From positions 3,934,334 through 3,998,333 of the forward strand of contig JBAOHZ010000009.1 in NCBI GenBank assembly GCA_037045225.1: a DNA stretch of 64,000 bases, given 5' to 3'. Positions 16,725 to 26,252 of this stretch are shown here, piece after piece. The notes under the pieces are model-generated. The model was not told the origin of the DNA. It did not search any database and saw nothing but the letters and a program-made list of their open reading frames with translations. This DNA is from Nitrospira sp. (GTDB taxonomy: Bacteria; Nitrospirota; Nitrospiria; Nitrospirales; Nitrospiraceae). How positions within the stretch are numbered: position 1 is the stretch's first letter; each line of letters opens with the position of its first letter. Position numbers and translations under genes: made by a program.

Positions 16725-18263
16725 ATGGAAGCAGGCCGGACAGTAGAATGCAGTGCAGACCCCTACGGGCCATCGTCCGTAAATGCCGGGCAACGATCCA
16801 CGACTGGCCTGAGGAGCACGGTCACGGCCGGGCTTTTATGGTCGATGTTCAGCATTGCAGTGGGCAAGGGCGCCAGTCTCATTGCGCAGCTCATACTCGG
16901 ATGGCTTCTGTCCAAAGAAGATTTTGCGCTCTACGCCATCGCCATCTCCTGGTCGACCATTGTCATGGCTGTGAGAAATGGAGGCACGCAACGCCTGTTG
17001 ATTCAGAAAGGCGCACAGTACTCAGAGCTGGCCGCGATATACCTGAAATTCGCCCTGCTGGTGAATATTGGCGGCTGCGCGATCCTTATCGCAGCCGCTC
17101 CCATCCTGTCTGACCTGTACAATAGTCAGGACCTGCGCATGATGTTGTGTGTTCTGGGGTTGTCGCTGCCCTTGAGTACGGCCGCGATGATCTTTCAGGC
17201 CAAGCTGTCGGCTGATCTGCAGTTCGCCAAGATTTCGCGCCTGATCATCCTGTCTTCCCTCACGCGTCATGCATCCATGGTCCTGTTTGCGTGGATGGGA
17301 CTCGGACCACTGAGCTTCGTCTTACCGCTCTGCCTTGTGGCTATTGTGGAGACGATGCTGGGATGGTATTGGGCCAAGAGTTGGCCGCCGAACCGGGCCT
17401 TAACCTGGGCTTCCATCGGTGGGATTCTTCGGGATAGTCAATGGGTGATGCTTACGGCATTGGCGAGTGCTCTTACCATCAATGGAGATTACCTATCGAT
17501 TAGCCTCCTGCAGAGCAAAGAGGTATTAGGCGTCTATTTCTTTGGCTTTCAACTGAGCCTCGCACTGGTGGCACTAGTGACAAGCAGCTTGGATGGCGTC
17601 ATGCTGCCGATCTTTTCTGCATTGGGCAGTGAGATCGCACGTCAAACAGATTTATTTCTGAGAGGAACTCGTCTGCTTGCCATAGGGGCTACCTTTGCCT
17701 GTTTCGGTCTCGTGCTCGCGGCTCCGATAGCCATACACGGTCTATGGGCAGGCAAATGGGACGAGGCGATCCCGGTCGTCCAGCTCCTGTCACTGACGAT
17801 GCCGGTGCGCCTGATGATTCCGCTGTGCCGGGCCATGCTGGAAGCCCGTGGGAAGTGGAAGCTCGTATCGGTGCTGTCTATCTGCGACGGCGTAGGGATC
17901 ATTTGTGCTGGAGCAATTGGAGCCTGGACGGGTGGACTCATTGTCATCACCGCAGTAGTCAGTGCCTATAACCTGCTCTCCGGTCTTTTCTACTGCAGCA
18001 TAGTGGCCAAGAGCCTCATGACACCGTTGAAACCAATACTGATTCCGTTATTTTCGACGCTCTGGATTGGGATTGCAGCAGTCACAACAGGAGGTTGGTT
18101 GCTGCATTGGGGCAAGCAGAATGCTACGGAGATGTGGCAGGAACCGATTGCCCTAACTGCTTATGTCGGCATTTACGTCGTGCTTGCTAAAATCTTTATG
18201 GGAAACAGTTTCGTAGAAATCAAGACCTTGCTCCTGCGAGCCACAGGGGCTCGATTAATCTAG
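16725..18263 (+). CDS. Oligosaccharide flippase (Wzx-like)
   Basis: A 512-aa integral membrane protein with roughly 12-14 hydrophobic helices starting near residue 35 (TAGLLWSMFSIAVGKGASL). The sequence QLILGWLLSKEDFALYAIA followed by a long hydrophobic body fits the polysaccharide-synthesis/flippase superfamily, which moves undecaprenyl-linked repeat units across the inner membrane. It lies 15 bases after the glycosyltransferase and 14 bases before the polymerase/ligase gene. Confidence 0.88.
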   Translation: MEAGRTVECSADPYGPSSVNAGQRSTTGLRSTVTAGLLWSMFSIAVGKGASLIAQLILGWLLSKEDFALYAIAISWSTIVMAVRNGGTQRLLIQKGAQYSELAAIYLKFALLVNIGGCAILIAAAPILSDLYNSQDLRMMLCVLGLSLPLSTAAMIFQAKLSADLQFAKISRLIILSSLTRHASMVLFAWMGLGPLSFVLPLCLVAIVETMLGWYWAKSWPPNRALTWASIGGILRDSQWVMLTALASALTINGDYLSISLLQSKEVLGVYFFGFQLSLALVALVTSSLDGVMLPIFSALGSEIARQTDLFLRGTRLLAIGATFACFGLVLAAPIAIHGLWAGKWDEAIPVVQLLSLTMPVRLMIPLCRAMLEARGKWKLVSVLSICDGVGIICAGAIGAWTGGLIVITAVVSAYNLLSGLFYCSIVAKSLMTPLKPILIPLFSTLWIGIAAVTTGGWLLHWGKQNATEMWQEPIALTAYVGIYVVLAKIFMGNSFVEIKTLLLRATGARLI

Positions 18264-18277
18264 GCGTACTCATCGGC

Positions 18278-19612
18278 ATGTTGGGAATTATCGCATACTG
18301 TCTCATCGCGGGAGGGATGCTCCTTTTCATCTGGAGACGACCATCGATCGCACTCGCCGGGATGCTGTGCATGTTTGGCTTGGAGCAATGGGGCCAAGCT
18401 ACTCACCCATTCTTTTCTCAGCATCAAACGTTTACCAACTTTTTGATCGGAAGCACCCTCCTGCTGGCGATTCTCATCAAGTTGATCAAACGCGAAAATG
18501 TAGTGGTGGGGTATCCGCCGGTAGGATGGTTGGTCCTTGCACTCTTTAGTTATGCCCTTGCATCAACCATTTGGGCGCCGCGTCCCGACCTGTCCCAAAG
18601 TATCTGGGCCAGCCGAGGGCCCTATGTCGTGACGTTTCTCCTGCTCACGCCATTGGTCATTACCCGCACCGAGGATATTGTAGTGGCATTCAAGGCACTG
18701 ATCCTAATGGGAACGGCTTTGACAATACTTCTGTTACTCTTTGTCTCCTGGGATTCACGCACGATCGTATTGGAGGGCGGCTCTGGTAACCCTCTGGCCG
18801 TGTCACAAATGGCAGCAATGGTGGCCTTGGTGGCCATCCTTGGAGATCCGTGGCGGTCATCAAAATTGTGGCAAGTTCTGCGTTGGGCGGTGGTAGTGCT
18901 CTGCCTCCTTCTGGTGATCAGATCCGGAGCGCGTGGACAGTTGGTGGGCCTCGTTCTTGTTTCCGTAGCATGTTGGCCTTTGAGCCATCGAGTCAAGAGC
19001 GTCGGTCATGTGATTCTGTTGATCGGCCTGATGGGATTCCTTGTAGGCGTAACAAGCCTGGGTCTCCAAGAGTTTTGGAGCACACGAAGTTCCTATTACG
19101 CCGGAGGGAGCCGGTGGAGTACAAGCGCGATGGAAGGCGCCATGGCAGACAGGCTAGGACAAGCGTTTCATCTGCTGCACATCTGGTTCCGCTCAGTTGA
19201 AACCATTTTTTTCGGGCTAGGAAACTCTGCCGCATTCGATCCGAGGATACTCGGCATTTATCCCCATTTTGTTCCCCTAGAGATATTGGCCGAGGAAGGA
19301 CTCGTCGGTTCTGGTATTTATCTGCTTATATTGGTTTTGCTGTTACGCAGTTCATATAGAAGTTTGAGAATGCTCAGAAGTGAACCCGAAGAACTCCTTA
19401 TTTTTGGCACACTCGTGAGTCTGACACTGTTCACACTCATCCTTTCATTTAAGCAAGGAAGCTTACTGGGCAACCTTGAATTTTTCATGTTTGCGATCAT
19501 AATGGACAAGCACTCGAAATCTCTGATGTGTCGGAGGAGACCGCGTAAAAAGATTGCCGATGTCGACTCTCTTGATCTCTATAAGCCATTCAACGTTTCA
19601 AGGGTTGCTTGA
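18278..19612 (+). CDS. O-antigen polymerase/ligase family membrane protein
   Basis: A 444-aa protein with about 11 membrane segments and a large periplasmic loop around residues 250-330. That loop holds SRWSTSAMEGAMADRLG and the HFVPLEILAEEGLVGSGIYL stretch characteristic of the Wzy_C/WaaL group. It either polymerises repeat units (Wzy) or ligates chains; with a flippase next door and a Wzz-like protein in the window, polymerase is the better guess. The stop overlaps a possible TTG start of the next gene. Confidence 0.85.
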   Translation: MLGIIAYCLIAGGMLLFIWRRPSIALAGMLCMFGLEQWGQATHPFFSQHQTFTNFLIGSTLLLAILIKLIKRENVVVGYPPVGWLVLALFSYALASTIWAPRPDLSQSIWASRGPYVVTFLLLTPLVITRTEDIVVAFKALILMGTALTILLLLFVSWDSRTIVLEGGSGNPLAVSQMAAMVALVAILGDPWRSSKLWQVLRWAVVVLCLLLVIRSGARGQLVGLVLVSVACWPLSHRVKSVGHVILLIGLMGFLVGVTSLGLQEFWSTRSSYYAGGSRWSTSAMEGAMADRLGQAFHLLHIWFRSVETIFFGLGNSAAFDPRILGIYPHFVPLEILAEEGLVGSGIYLLILVLLLRSSYRSLRMLRSEPEELLIFGTLVSLTLFTLILSFKQGSLLGNLEFFMFAIIMDKHSKSLMCRRRPRKKIADVDSLDLYKPFNVSRVA

Positions 19613-19653
19613 AAGCCGTTCGCCGAGACTCGGCCCTTTACTGGAAAAAAATA

Positions 19654-20808
19654 ATGAACGTCCAAATCGTCCAACCACTCATACCAGAATATCGCGTACC
19701 TTTTTTTCAAAAACTCGTTCAAAATAGCGCGCATCAGGTTCGTGTTTTTGCAAGTAGGCAATTACCGAACGATCCAAGTATAAAAACTGCTGCCTGCATT
19801 GACTCAGCCCTCCATCTGGATCACCCCTGTACCGGGTTTTTTAACAATAGGCTGCTCTGGCAGGGAGGGATTCTTCTCGAAGATCGCTTAAGTAGTGGCG
19901 ATGTTTTAGTTGTGTGTGGCAACGCACGATTCCTCAGTAATTATCCACTTATCTGGCAGGCAAAACGAAGGAACATTGCAACGGTCTGGTGGGGGATTGG
20001 CTCGATGCCAGGCCAGAATCGCCTCCGATACTTCCTGCGCACAACAATCATGCGCTGGATGGATATCGTTCTCCTTTATACCGAACGAGAAAAGCAGGAA
20101 TTTCTTCGCATGGGGTTCCCACCAGAGCGGCTGTTTGCTATTAACAATGCGATTGATCAAGGATCGGTGCAGGCAGCAACGGCCAGCTGGCCTCCGTCAC
20201 GCGTGGCCGCATTCAAACAGGAACATGGTCTTTCGGGTAAACAGGTCCTTCTCTTTTGCGGCCGCCTCTCAGCCAAGGCGAGGGTTGACCTAGCGATTGA
20301 AGCACTCGCCCTACTTTGCAAGCAAAATAAGGACTGCCTCTTGGTGATCATTGGAGATGGTGACCAGCGAAGAAATTTGGAGGAATTAGCGGAACGTTTG
20401 AACGTCGCGCAATCTATTCGCTGGCTTGGTGCTCTTTATGATCAAAACCTCATGGCACCTTGGTTTCTTTCGGCAAAAGTATTCGTGTATCCAGGGTATA
20501 TCGGCCTAAGTATTATGCATGCAATGGGATATGCACTTCCTGTCATTACGCACCAAAACATGGCAAATCAGTCTCCTGAGGTAGCGGCCTTGGTTGATGG
20601 ACGGAATGGACTTCTGTGCGAAGAGAACAGTAGCTCCGATCTGTGCAACAAAATTGTTCGTCTTCTTACCGACGAGGATCTGCGCATGGCGATGTCAAAA
20701 CGAGCGCTCTTTACGGCGAGCGAAGAGTTCACATTATCAGAAATGGTCCGTCGCTTCTGGGAGGCAGCACATGCCGCAGCGTCAATCAAAGGACGAGTCG
20801 ATGCATAG
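19654..20808 (+). CDS. Glycosyltransferase family 4 protein
   Basis: A 384-aa GT-B enzyme starting MNVQIVQPLIPEYRVPFFQ. The C-terminal half has LLFCGRLSAKARVDLAIEAL (~205) and IGDGDQRRNLEELA, with the donor region SIMHAMGYALPVITHQNM. In that region the usual Glu-x7-Glu is altered (Ile-Met-His in place of the first Glu), so catalysis may differ from classic family members. The frame could begin 45 bases earlier at a TTG overlapping the previous gene, but this ATG starts exactly at the family's N-terminal strand. Confidence 0.85.
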   Translation: MNVQIVQPLIPEYRVPFFQKLVQNSAHQVRVFASRQLPNDPSIKTAACIDSALHLDHPCTGFFNNRLLWQGGILLEDRLSSGDVLVVCGNARFLSNYPLIWQAKRRNIATVWWGIGSMPGQNRLRYFLRTTIMRWMDIVLLYTEREKQEFLRMGFPPERLFAINNAIDQGSVQAATASWPPSRVAAFKQEHGLSGKQVLLFCGRLSAKARVDLAIEALALLCKQNKDCLLVIIGDGDQRRNLEELAERLNVAQSIRWLGALYDQNLMAPWFLSAKVFVYPGYIGLSIMHAMGYALPVITHQNMANQSPEVAALVDGRNGLLCEENSSSDLCNKIVRLLTDEDLRMAMSKRALFTASEEFTLSEMVRRFWEAAHAAASIKGRVDA

Positions 20809-20819
20809 CGAGGCTAGGA

Positions 20820-21683
20820 ATGACGAACAATCGCTTCGGCCCCTCACGCCGAGAGATGCGGATATTGCAAATGGGTGAGAATATTCTACGGAAGTTTCGG
20901 ATGAAATGGGACGAATACCGGCTTCAGTTCAACCGCGATAAGTCCCATCACCTGCATCAAAAGCTCGGCAGTCGATATGGAGGCTGGTATGTTCCAGCTA
21001 ACCTTCTAGATGCACAGTCAATATGTTACTGCATAGGTGCTGGCGAGGATGTCAGCTTTGATATTGAATTGATTAATAAATTTCGTTGCCATGTGTACAC
21101 CTTCGATCCAACCCCAAGAGCTCAGCGTCATGTCGAGGGGCTTCGCCAGAGCATCCAAGTCCGCAAGGTACATACCGTAGAATACAGTCCTTCGGAGTCT
21201 TATCGGTGCGACTCAATCACACTTGCTAACCTTCATTTTTTCCCCTATGGGATCTGGAGGGAAGGGGGGGTGATGCGATTCTATGTACCCAGGGATTCGG
21301 CCCATGTTTCCCATTCTCTGGTCAATTTGCAGGGTACGACGGACTATTTCGAAGCAGAGTGCCGGACGCTTAAGACGGTAATGCAGGAACTCAAACATGA
21401 TGCGCTTACTCTGCTCAAGCTTGATGTCGAGGGGGCCGAGTACGGCATCCTCGACTCAATGCTGGCTGACAACATATTCCCTCGGATCATATGTGTGGAA
21501 TTTGACGAAGGTCGCAATGCAAAGGACAAAGACTATCGTCGTCGTATCCAGGAAGTAATTAACAAACTTAAACGGGTCGGGTATCTCGCTACTTTTTTCG
21601 ACGGCTGGAACGTGACCTTTGTTGCAGAGCACAGATCAAACACCCCTCATGCCGAACCCTCAGTGATAGCGGCCGGAAAGTAG
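20820..21683 (+). CDS. FkbM family methyltransferase
   Basis: A 287-aa protein with the FkbM signature LLKLDVEGAEYGILDSM near residue 200 and a SAM-binding glycine region CIGAGEDVSFDIEL at ~65-75. FkbM enzymes O-methylate sugars or secondary metabolites; here a sugar of the exopolysaccharide is likely. The start at 20820 has GAGG six bases upstream; internal ATGs at 20856 and 20871 are alternatives. It lies between two glycosyltransferase genes with short spacers. Confidence 0.85.
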   Translation: MTNNRFGPSRREMRILQMGENILRKFRMKWDEYRLQFNRDKSHHLHQKLGSRYGGWYVPANLLDAQSICYCIGAGEDVSFDIELINKFRCHVYTFDPTPRAQRHVEGLRQSIQVRKVHTVEYSPSESYRCDSITLANLHFFPYGIWREGGVMRFYVPRDSAHVSHSLVNLQGTTDYFEAECRTLKTVMQELKHDALTLLKLDVEGAEYGILDSMLADNIFPRIICVEFDEGRNAKDKDYRRRIQEVINKLKRVGYLATFFDGWNVTFVAEHRSNTPHAEPSVIAAGK

Positions 21684-21695
21684 GCGCAAACTCAT

Positions 21696-22859
21696 ATGAA
21701 GATTGGAGTATTGCTCCATTCAGCATCGAACAAGGCTGGAGGCATCTTTGGTGCAACGCTCGGCCAGTATAAAGCCCTCTATCAGTATTGTGATGTGAAA
21801 CCGAAAATATTTGGGCTCCACGATGAGTTGATTGAGAGAGATCGACTCCAATGGGAACCGTTGCCGCTAACAATCTCTCGTATCACTGGCCCTCGGAGCT
21901 TTGGGTATGCTCCGGAATTGGTCAGTGTTATGCAGAGGGCGGATCTAGATTTGCTTCATGTGCATGGTTTGTGGACTTATCCTGCCCTGGCGAGTTCGAT
22001 ATGGGCTCAACGGGAGTCAAAGCCGTACCTTACATCCATTCATGGCATGCTGGATTCATGGGCAATCAACAACTCTCGCTGGAAAAAGCGTTTAGCAGGC
22101 TGGTGGTATCAGAATAAGCACCTTCAGAATGCCTCTTGCCTCCAGGCTCTGACGGGATCGGAGGCAGACTCTATCCGTGCACTTGGATTGAGAAATCCCA
22201 TCTGTTTGATTCCTTTGGGAATTGATGTCCCGGAAATAACAAGTTCTACTATTGAGCAGACATGCAGCCAGAACGTGTTGCTGTACCTAGGAAGACTTCA
22301 CCCGAAAAAGGGCCTTCATAATCTGATTCATGCCTGGCAGATGGTGCATAGTAAAAAGCAGCTCGGAGCGGAACCATGGATACTACGAATCGCGGGTTGG
22401 GGTGAAGGCACGTACGAAATGACTCTCAGGTCTTTATGTAAGGAACTGAACGTTGAAAACTCTGTTCAATTTGTAGGTTCGAAATTCGGCGCAGAAAAAG
22501 AGCGCGCGTTTTCCGAGGCTAATGCGTTCATTCTGCCTTCCTTCAGTGAAGGACTTCCTATGGTGGTATTAGAAGCCTGGGCCCATCGGCTTCCAGTTCT
22601 CATGACACCCCAGTGCAATATACCCGCGGGTTTTGAGAGAGGCGCAGCGATTGAGATCAGTTCCGATGTGGAGGGGATCGCGGCTGGTCTCAAGACTTTG
22701 ATGTCAAGAAGCGATGCCCAGCGAGAGCGTATGGGAGAGTCTGGGATGCAGCTAGTGCGGGCATCCTTTGGGTGGCCTTCTGTGGTGGAGAAGATGTACT
22801 CGGTTTATCAGTGGATTCTTAAAAAGGATCGGATGCCTGATTGTGTCTACTCGAGCTAA
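21696..22859 (+). CDS. Glycosyltransferase family 4 protein
   Basis: A 387-aa GT-B enzyme starting MKIGVLLHSASNKAGGIFG, with LLHVHGLWTYPALASSIWA near residue 90, LLYLGRLHPKKGLHNLIHAW at ~195 and the donor-site motif ILPSFSEGLPMVVLEAWAHRLPV at ~285 containing both conserved Glu residues. The active site looks intact. It starts 12 bases after the methyltransferase. Donor and acceptor are unknown. Confidence 0.9.
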   Translation: MKIGVLLHSASNKAGGIFGATLGQYKALYQYCDVKPKIFGLHDELIERDRLQWEPLPLTISRITGPRSFGYAPELVSVMQRADLDLLHVHGLWTYPALASSIWAQRESKPYLTSIHGMLDSWAINNSRWKKRLAGWWYQNKHLQNASCLQALTGSEADSIRALGLRNPICLIPLGIDVPEITSSTIEQTCSQNVLLYLGRLHPKKGLHNLIHAWQMVHSKKQLGAEPWILRIAGWGEGTYEMTLRSLCKELNVENSVQFVGSKFGAEKERAFSEANAFILPSFSEGLPMVVLEAWAHRLPVLMTPQCNIPAGFERGAAIEISSDVEGIAAGLKTLMSRSDAQRERMGESGMQLVRASFGWPSVVEKMYSVYQWILKKDRMPDCVYSS

Positions 22860-22878
22860 TTCTGATGTTTGTATTCAG

Positions 22879-23451
22879 GTGGACTTATCGCACTGCCCGA
22901 GTCCGCATCCCTTCTCCAACAAAGTGGGAAGGGTTTTATGGCGAGTCGTGTGGCTCTTTCTCTTTCGGCCCAGTCCCAGGGTGTGTCATGGATGGAGACG
23001 AATGCTACTGAGGCTCTTTGGCGCACAGGTAGGACACAAGGCCCGCCCTTACCCATCGGCGGTCATTTGGGCACCGTGGAATCTGGAGATGGGCGATCAT
23101 AGTTGCTTGGGAGACTATGTCGACTGCTATTCCGTCGACAAGATCCGTCTGGGCGCCCACGCTACTGTCAGTCAATACAGTTATCTTTGCTCTGCCAGTC
23201 ACAATTATGCTGATCCCACCATGCCGCTCATTACCGCTCCGATTACGATTGCGCAGAGTGCCTGGGTTGCAGCTGACGTATTCATCGGACCGGGAGTGAC
23301 AATCGGTGAAGGCGCCGTCGTTGGGGCAAGGTCAAGCGTCTTTAAGAACGTGGCACCTTGGATGGTGGTGGCTGGCAATTCTGCCCGGGTGATCAAGTCC
23401 AGAACATTAGACGCTCACAGCGATCAGTCCAGGAAACACTCGACGTCATGA
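22879..23451 (+). CDS. WcaF-like hexapeptide acetyltransferase
   Basis: A ~190-aa left-handed beta-helix acyltransferase that should O-acetylate a sugar residue of the polysaccharide. Visible are the WcaF-type start (SHCPSPHPFSNKVGRVLWR), an Arg/Trp-rich region, WAPWNLEMGDHSCLGDYVDCYS, and hexapeptide repeats ending in IGEGAVVGARSSVFKNV. The catalytic His lies in CSASHNYADP. The start is uncertain: the frame is open further back into the preceding gene, and the GTG at 22879 is chosen to match family length. Confidence 0.82.
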   Translation: MDLSHCPSPHPFSNKVGRVLWRVVWLFLFRPSPRVCHGWRRMLLRLFGAQVGHKARPYPSAVIWAPWNLEMGDHSCLGDYVDCYSVDKIRLGAHATVSQYSYLCSASHNYADPTMPLITAPITIAQSAWVAADVFIGPGVTIGEGAVVGARSSVFKNVAPWMVVAGNSARVIKSRTLDAHSDQSRKHSTS

Positions 23452-23501
23452 ACGTCATAGCGCCGTAGAAGTAACGCCATCCCTTCATGCGCGCGGAATA
23501 C

Positions 23502-24728
23502 ATGAAACTAGTCTTCGTCAATCGCTTCTTCTATCCGGACCATTCCGCCACAAGCCAGCTATTGACCGACTTGGCCCTGCACTTAGCCAAATCCGGAAGA
23601 GCTGTGTTCGTCGTCACGGGGAGGCAAGTCTATGACGATCCGACTGTGGCACTCCCTGCAAGGTCAACCATCCAAGGGGTCGAGATCCTACGTGTCTGGA
23701 CCAGCCGTTTCGGGCGAGGTCGACTCTGGGGGCGAGCGATCGACTATGGCACGTTTTACCTGAGCGCACTCTGGTGCCTTCTGAAACATGTCCGCCCGGG
23801 TGATGTCATCATCGCCAAAACCGACCCGCCCCTCATTTCGGTCCTCGCCGCCGTTGTGAGCAAAGTCAGAGGCGCAGTCTTGATCAACTGGATTCAAGAT
23901 CTCTTTCCCGAAGTCGCGTCCGCCCTAGCGGTGCAGGGAGCCGGATGGTTGGAACAACCACTCCGCAACCTGAGAAATCGATCTCTGCGAGCAGCCCGGT
24001 GTAATGTCGTGATCGGCGAAGGCATGGCGAATAAACTGCGGGATGAGGGTCTTCCACCGAACGCCATACGCGTCATTCACAATTGGGCCGATGGCCTGGC
24101 GATTCGACCAGTCGAGCGGGAGAAGAATGACCTGAGGATCGCGTGGGGACTGCAAAACAAATTCGTGGTCGGCTACTCCGGCAACTTCGGAAGGGCTCAC
24201 GAGTTCGAGACGATCCTGTCGGCGGCAGGATTGCTGCGCGTGGAACACCATATCGCATTCCTTTTCATCGGAGCCGGGGCTCAACTGGAGTGGATGAAGC
24301 AGGAAGTGGAAAAGAGGAATCTGAAAAATGTCTTCTTCAAACCCTATCAGCCGCGAGATCGGCTTGCTGTCAGTCTCAGCGTCCCGGACATCCATCTGAT
24401 TTCCTTGCAGCCTGCGTTGGAAGGGCTCATCGTCCCAAGCAAGTTTTACGGCATTGCTGCAGCCGGTAGACCGATGCTCTATATCGGCGCTGGAGATGGA
24501 GAGATCCCAAGAATACTACGAAGTGCGCAATGCGGTTTTTCTGTGGAGATTAACCAGGCACAACAGGCAGCCTCGGTCATCCGCGAGGTGGCTCACGACG
24601 AGGATGCTTGCAGCTCGCTAGGCCATCGGGCACGCAGGCTCTTCGACCAACGATTCGAGAGGAGTTTTGCGGAGAAAGCATGGGAAAACGTAATGACGGA
24701 AGCCATAACGAAGAGAGACACGTGGTGA
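23502..24728 (+). CDS. WcaI/WbuB-like glycosyltransferase family 4
   Basis: A 408-aa enzyme with the family opening KLVFVNRFFYPDHSATSQLL, the stretch VIIAKTDPPLISVLAAVV and NWIQDLFPEVASAL near residue 130. These are typical of WbuB/WcaI fucosyl- or amino-sugar transferases. The donor half has VGYSGNFGRAHEFETIL and the late IVPSKFYGIAAAGRPMLYIG. Because gmd and fcl make GDP-L-fucose in this locus, a fucosyltransferase role is plausible but not proven. An ATG 15 bases earlier is possible. Confidence 0.88.
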   Translation: MKLVFVNRFFYPDHSATSQLLTDLALHLAKSGRAVFVVTGRQVYDDPTVALPARSTIQGVEILRVWTSRFGRGRLWGRAIDYGTFYLSALWCLLKHVRPGDVIIAKTDPPLISVLAAVVSKVRGAVLINWIQDLFPEVASALAVQGAGWLEQPLRNLRNRSLRAARCNVVIGEGMANKLRDEGLPPNAIRVIHNWADGLAIRPVEREKNDLRIAWGLQNKFVVGYSGNFGRAHEFETILSAAGLLRVEHHIAFLFIGAGAQLEWMKQEVEKRNLKNVFFKPYQPRDRLAVSLSVPDIHLISLQPALEGLIVPSKFYGIAAAGRPMLYIGAGDGEIPRILRSAQCGFSVEINQAQQAASVIREVAHDEDACSSLGHRARRLFDQRFERSFAEKAWENVMTEAITKRDTW

Positions 24729-24759
24729 TTGATCGCTGAGCGCCATGTGGAGGAGAACG

Positions 24760-25677
24760 ATGATCATGAACAAAAGTGCAAGGTTGACCCTCGTCGCAGT
24801 CGGGTTGTGTTGCATGGCGGCACAATCAATTTTTGATACCACCTTCAATACGTCCACCGCACAGGCGCAGACCTTGCCGGATCCCAAGCCCTTTGTAGTA
24901 TTTGACGGAACTTTGTACACAGAGAAGCCGGACTTATCGGTTTCTGGGATTCAGCCCATCACGATAGTTTACGCTGGAAAATTCGGGCAGGATTGGCTCA
25001 AACAGTCTGACCGTCTGCCTGATGGGGAAGCCGTGCAACGAGTTGCCCGCGAGGCGCAAGGAAAACCCGGTCCCGTGGTGATCGATATTGAACATTGGCC
25101 CCTGAAGGGAGACTCCAGCCAGGTTCAGAGCAGCCTATCGAAGTACATGACGGTCCTCCAGCGGTTCAAGGAGGCGGCTCCCGGACTAGCCGTGGGCTAC
25201 TATGGAGCGCCGCCCTTGCGCGACTACTGGAGAGCAATCAGCCCATCGTCCAGCAAGGACTGGCAATCCTACTCAGGGGACAATGATCGCCTTCAACCCC
25301 TTGCACGAGCGGTAGACATCCTCTTTCCTTCGCTCTACACCTTCTATACCGATCAAGGTGGATGGGTGCGATTTGCCCATGCGCAAATCGCAGAGGCTCG
25401 ACGCTATGGAAACGGCAAGCCGGTCTTTGTATTTTTATGGCCTCAATACCACGACTCCAACCGCAAGCTCGCAGGAACCTATCTGCCGGCTGATTACTGG
25501 AGGCTAGAATTGGAAACAGCGAAACAATACGCAGACGGGATTATTCTTTGGGGCGGGTGGGGGACCAATAATCGTCCCATAAAATGGGATGACGATGCCG
25601 CCTGGTGGAAGGTGACGAAGGATTTTATGAAGACGATCGGCGCGCCTCCTCGGCCAGCCGAGAGAGACGTCAAATAA
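24760..25677 (+). CDS. Secreted protein with hyaluronidase-like motifs (first of tandem pair)
   Basis: A 305-aa protein with a signal peptide ending near AQAQT (~residue 38). I do not know a named family for it. It carries three motifs in the order seen in eukaryotic hyaluronidases (GH56): VVIDIEHWPL (Asp ~109, Glu ~111), GYYGAPPLRDYW (~148) and FPSLYTFY (~190). In GH56 the Asp-x-Glu pair is catalytic, so a glycoside hydrolase acting on exopolysaccharide is a reasonable guess. GGAGG lies six bases before the start. A diverged copy follows at 26253; a 28-base stretch around the third motif is identical in both genes. Confidence 0.7.
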   Translation: MIMNKSARLTLVAVGLCCMAAQSIFDTTFNTSTAQAQTLPDPKPFVVFDGTLYTEKPDLSVSGIQPITIVYAGKFGQDWLKQSDRLPDGEAVQRVAREAQGKPGPVVIDIEHWPLKGDSSQVQSSLSKYMTVLQRFKEAAPGLAVGYYGAPPLRDYWRAISPSSSKDWQSYSGDNDRLQPLARAVDILFPSLYTFYTDQGGWVRFAHAQIAEARRYGNGKPVFVFLWPQYHDSNRKLAGTYLPADYWRLELETAKQYADGIILWGGWGTNNRPIKWDDDAAWWKVTKDFMKTIGAPPRPAERDVK

Positions 25678-25920
25678 CCTCGCACCCTCGTGACACGATC
25701 TGAGCACCGCGATATGCCGCTAGTGATCAGCGAGTCAATGATCCAGTGCTCGCAGACGATGCTCTATTTGCACCAGGTGCGGCTATGACTCAAGGAAGGA
25801 ACTGATGCATATCGAAAAATAGAGAGTAGGGCAGTGAATCCTGTTAGCCGCACAAATGTGAACCGTTTCTGGTAATCGACCGCTAACAGCTGTTGCACGA
25901 TTAGTTTCCGCACCTCCGTT

Positions 25921-25938
25921 ACTGTGGCTCTCCACAGT
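25921..25938 (+). terminator. Perfect short hairpin
   Basis: ACTGTGG and CCACAGT flank a four-base loop, about 245 bases after the upstream gene and followed by a pyrimidine-rich TCCTTCTTG. It is weak as a terminator and may be fortuitous. Confidence 0.3.
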
Positions 25939-25980
25939 TCCTTCTTGTGTTGTGCATTTCAGTTATCACCCTCAACCTTA

Positions 25981-26031
25981 GTTGATCACCTTGAGGACAG
26001 ACCCCTAGGTCATGTCGCAAGGTGATCCAAC
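25981..26031. repeat. Interrupted inverted repeat
   Basis: GTTGATCACCTTG (25981-25993) is inverted as CAAGGTGATCCAAC (26018-26031) with one extra base and a 24-base loop. It could be a protein-binding site or the footprint of a lost mobile element. Confidence 0.45.
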
Positions 26032-26252
26032 ATGGACAACGCGACTCAGCGCACAGAGACAAAAAAGAAAGAAGTTTCGCGAATCCGATCAAGTTGTCGT
26101 GACATGAAACCGATGAACCTGTAGGTAGTGCAGTAATGCTTTTCCGCCGACCATTCGATCATCCCTCTACATGGAGCACTGGACAGATAGTGATCGCGGA
26201 AACAGCTGGCTGTAAGTGACACACTTGTAGGCTTTCATAGGGAGTGCACATA

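Larger units (their letters stand above)
25678..26252. other. 575-base spacer between the tandem secreted-protein genes
   Basis: No coding frame is convincing. It contains a small perfect hairpin (25921-25938) and a longer interrupted inverted repeat (25981-26031). Its lower GC and lack of codon bias suggest regulatory or decayed sequence. Confidence 0.5.
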
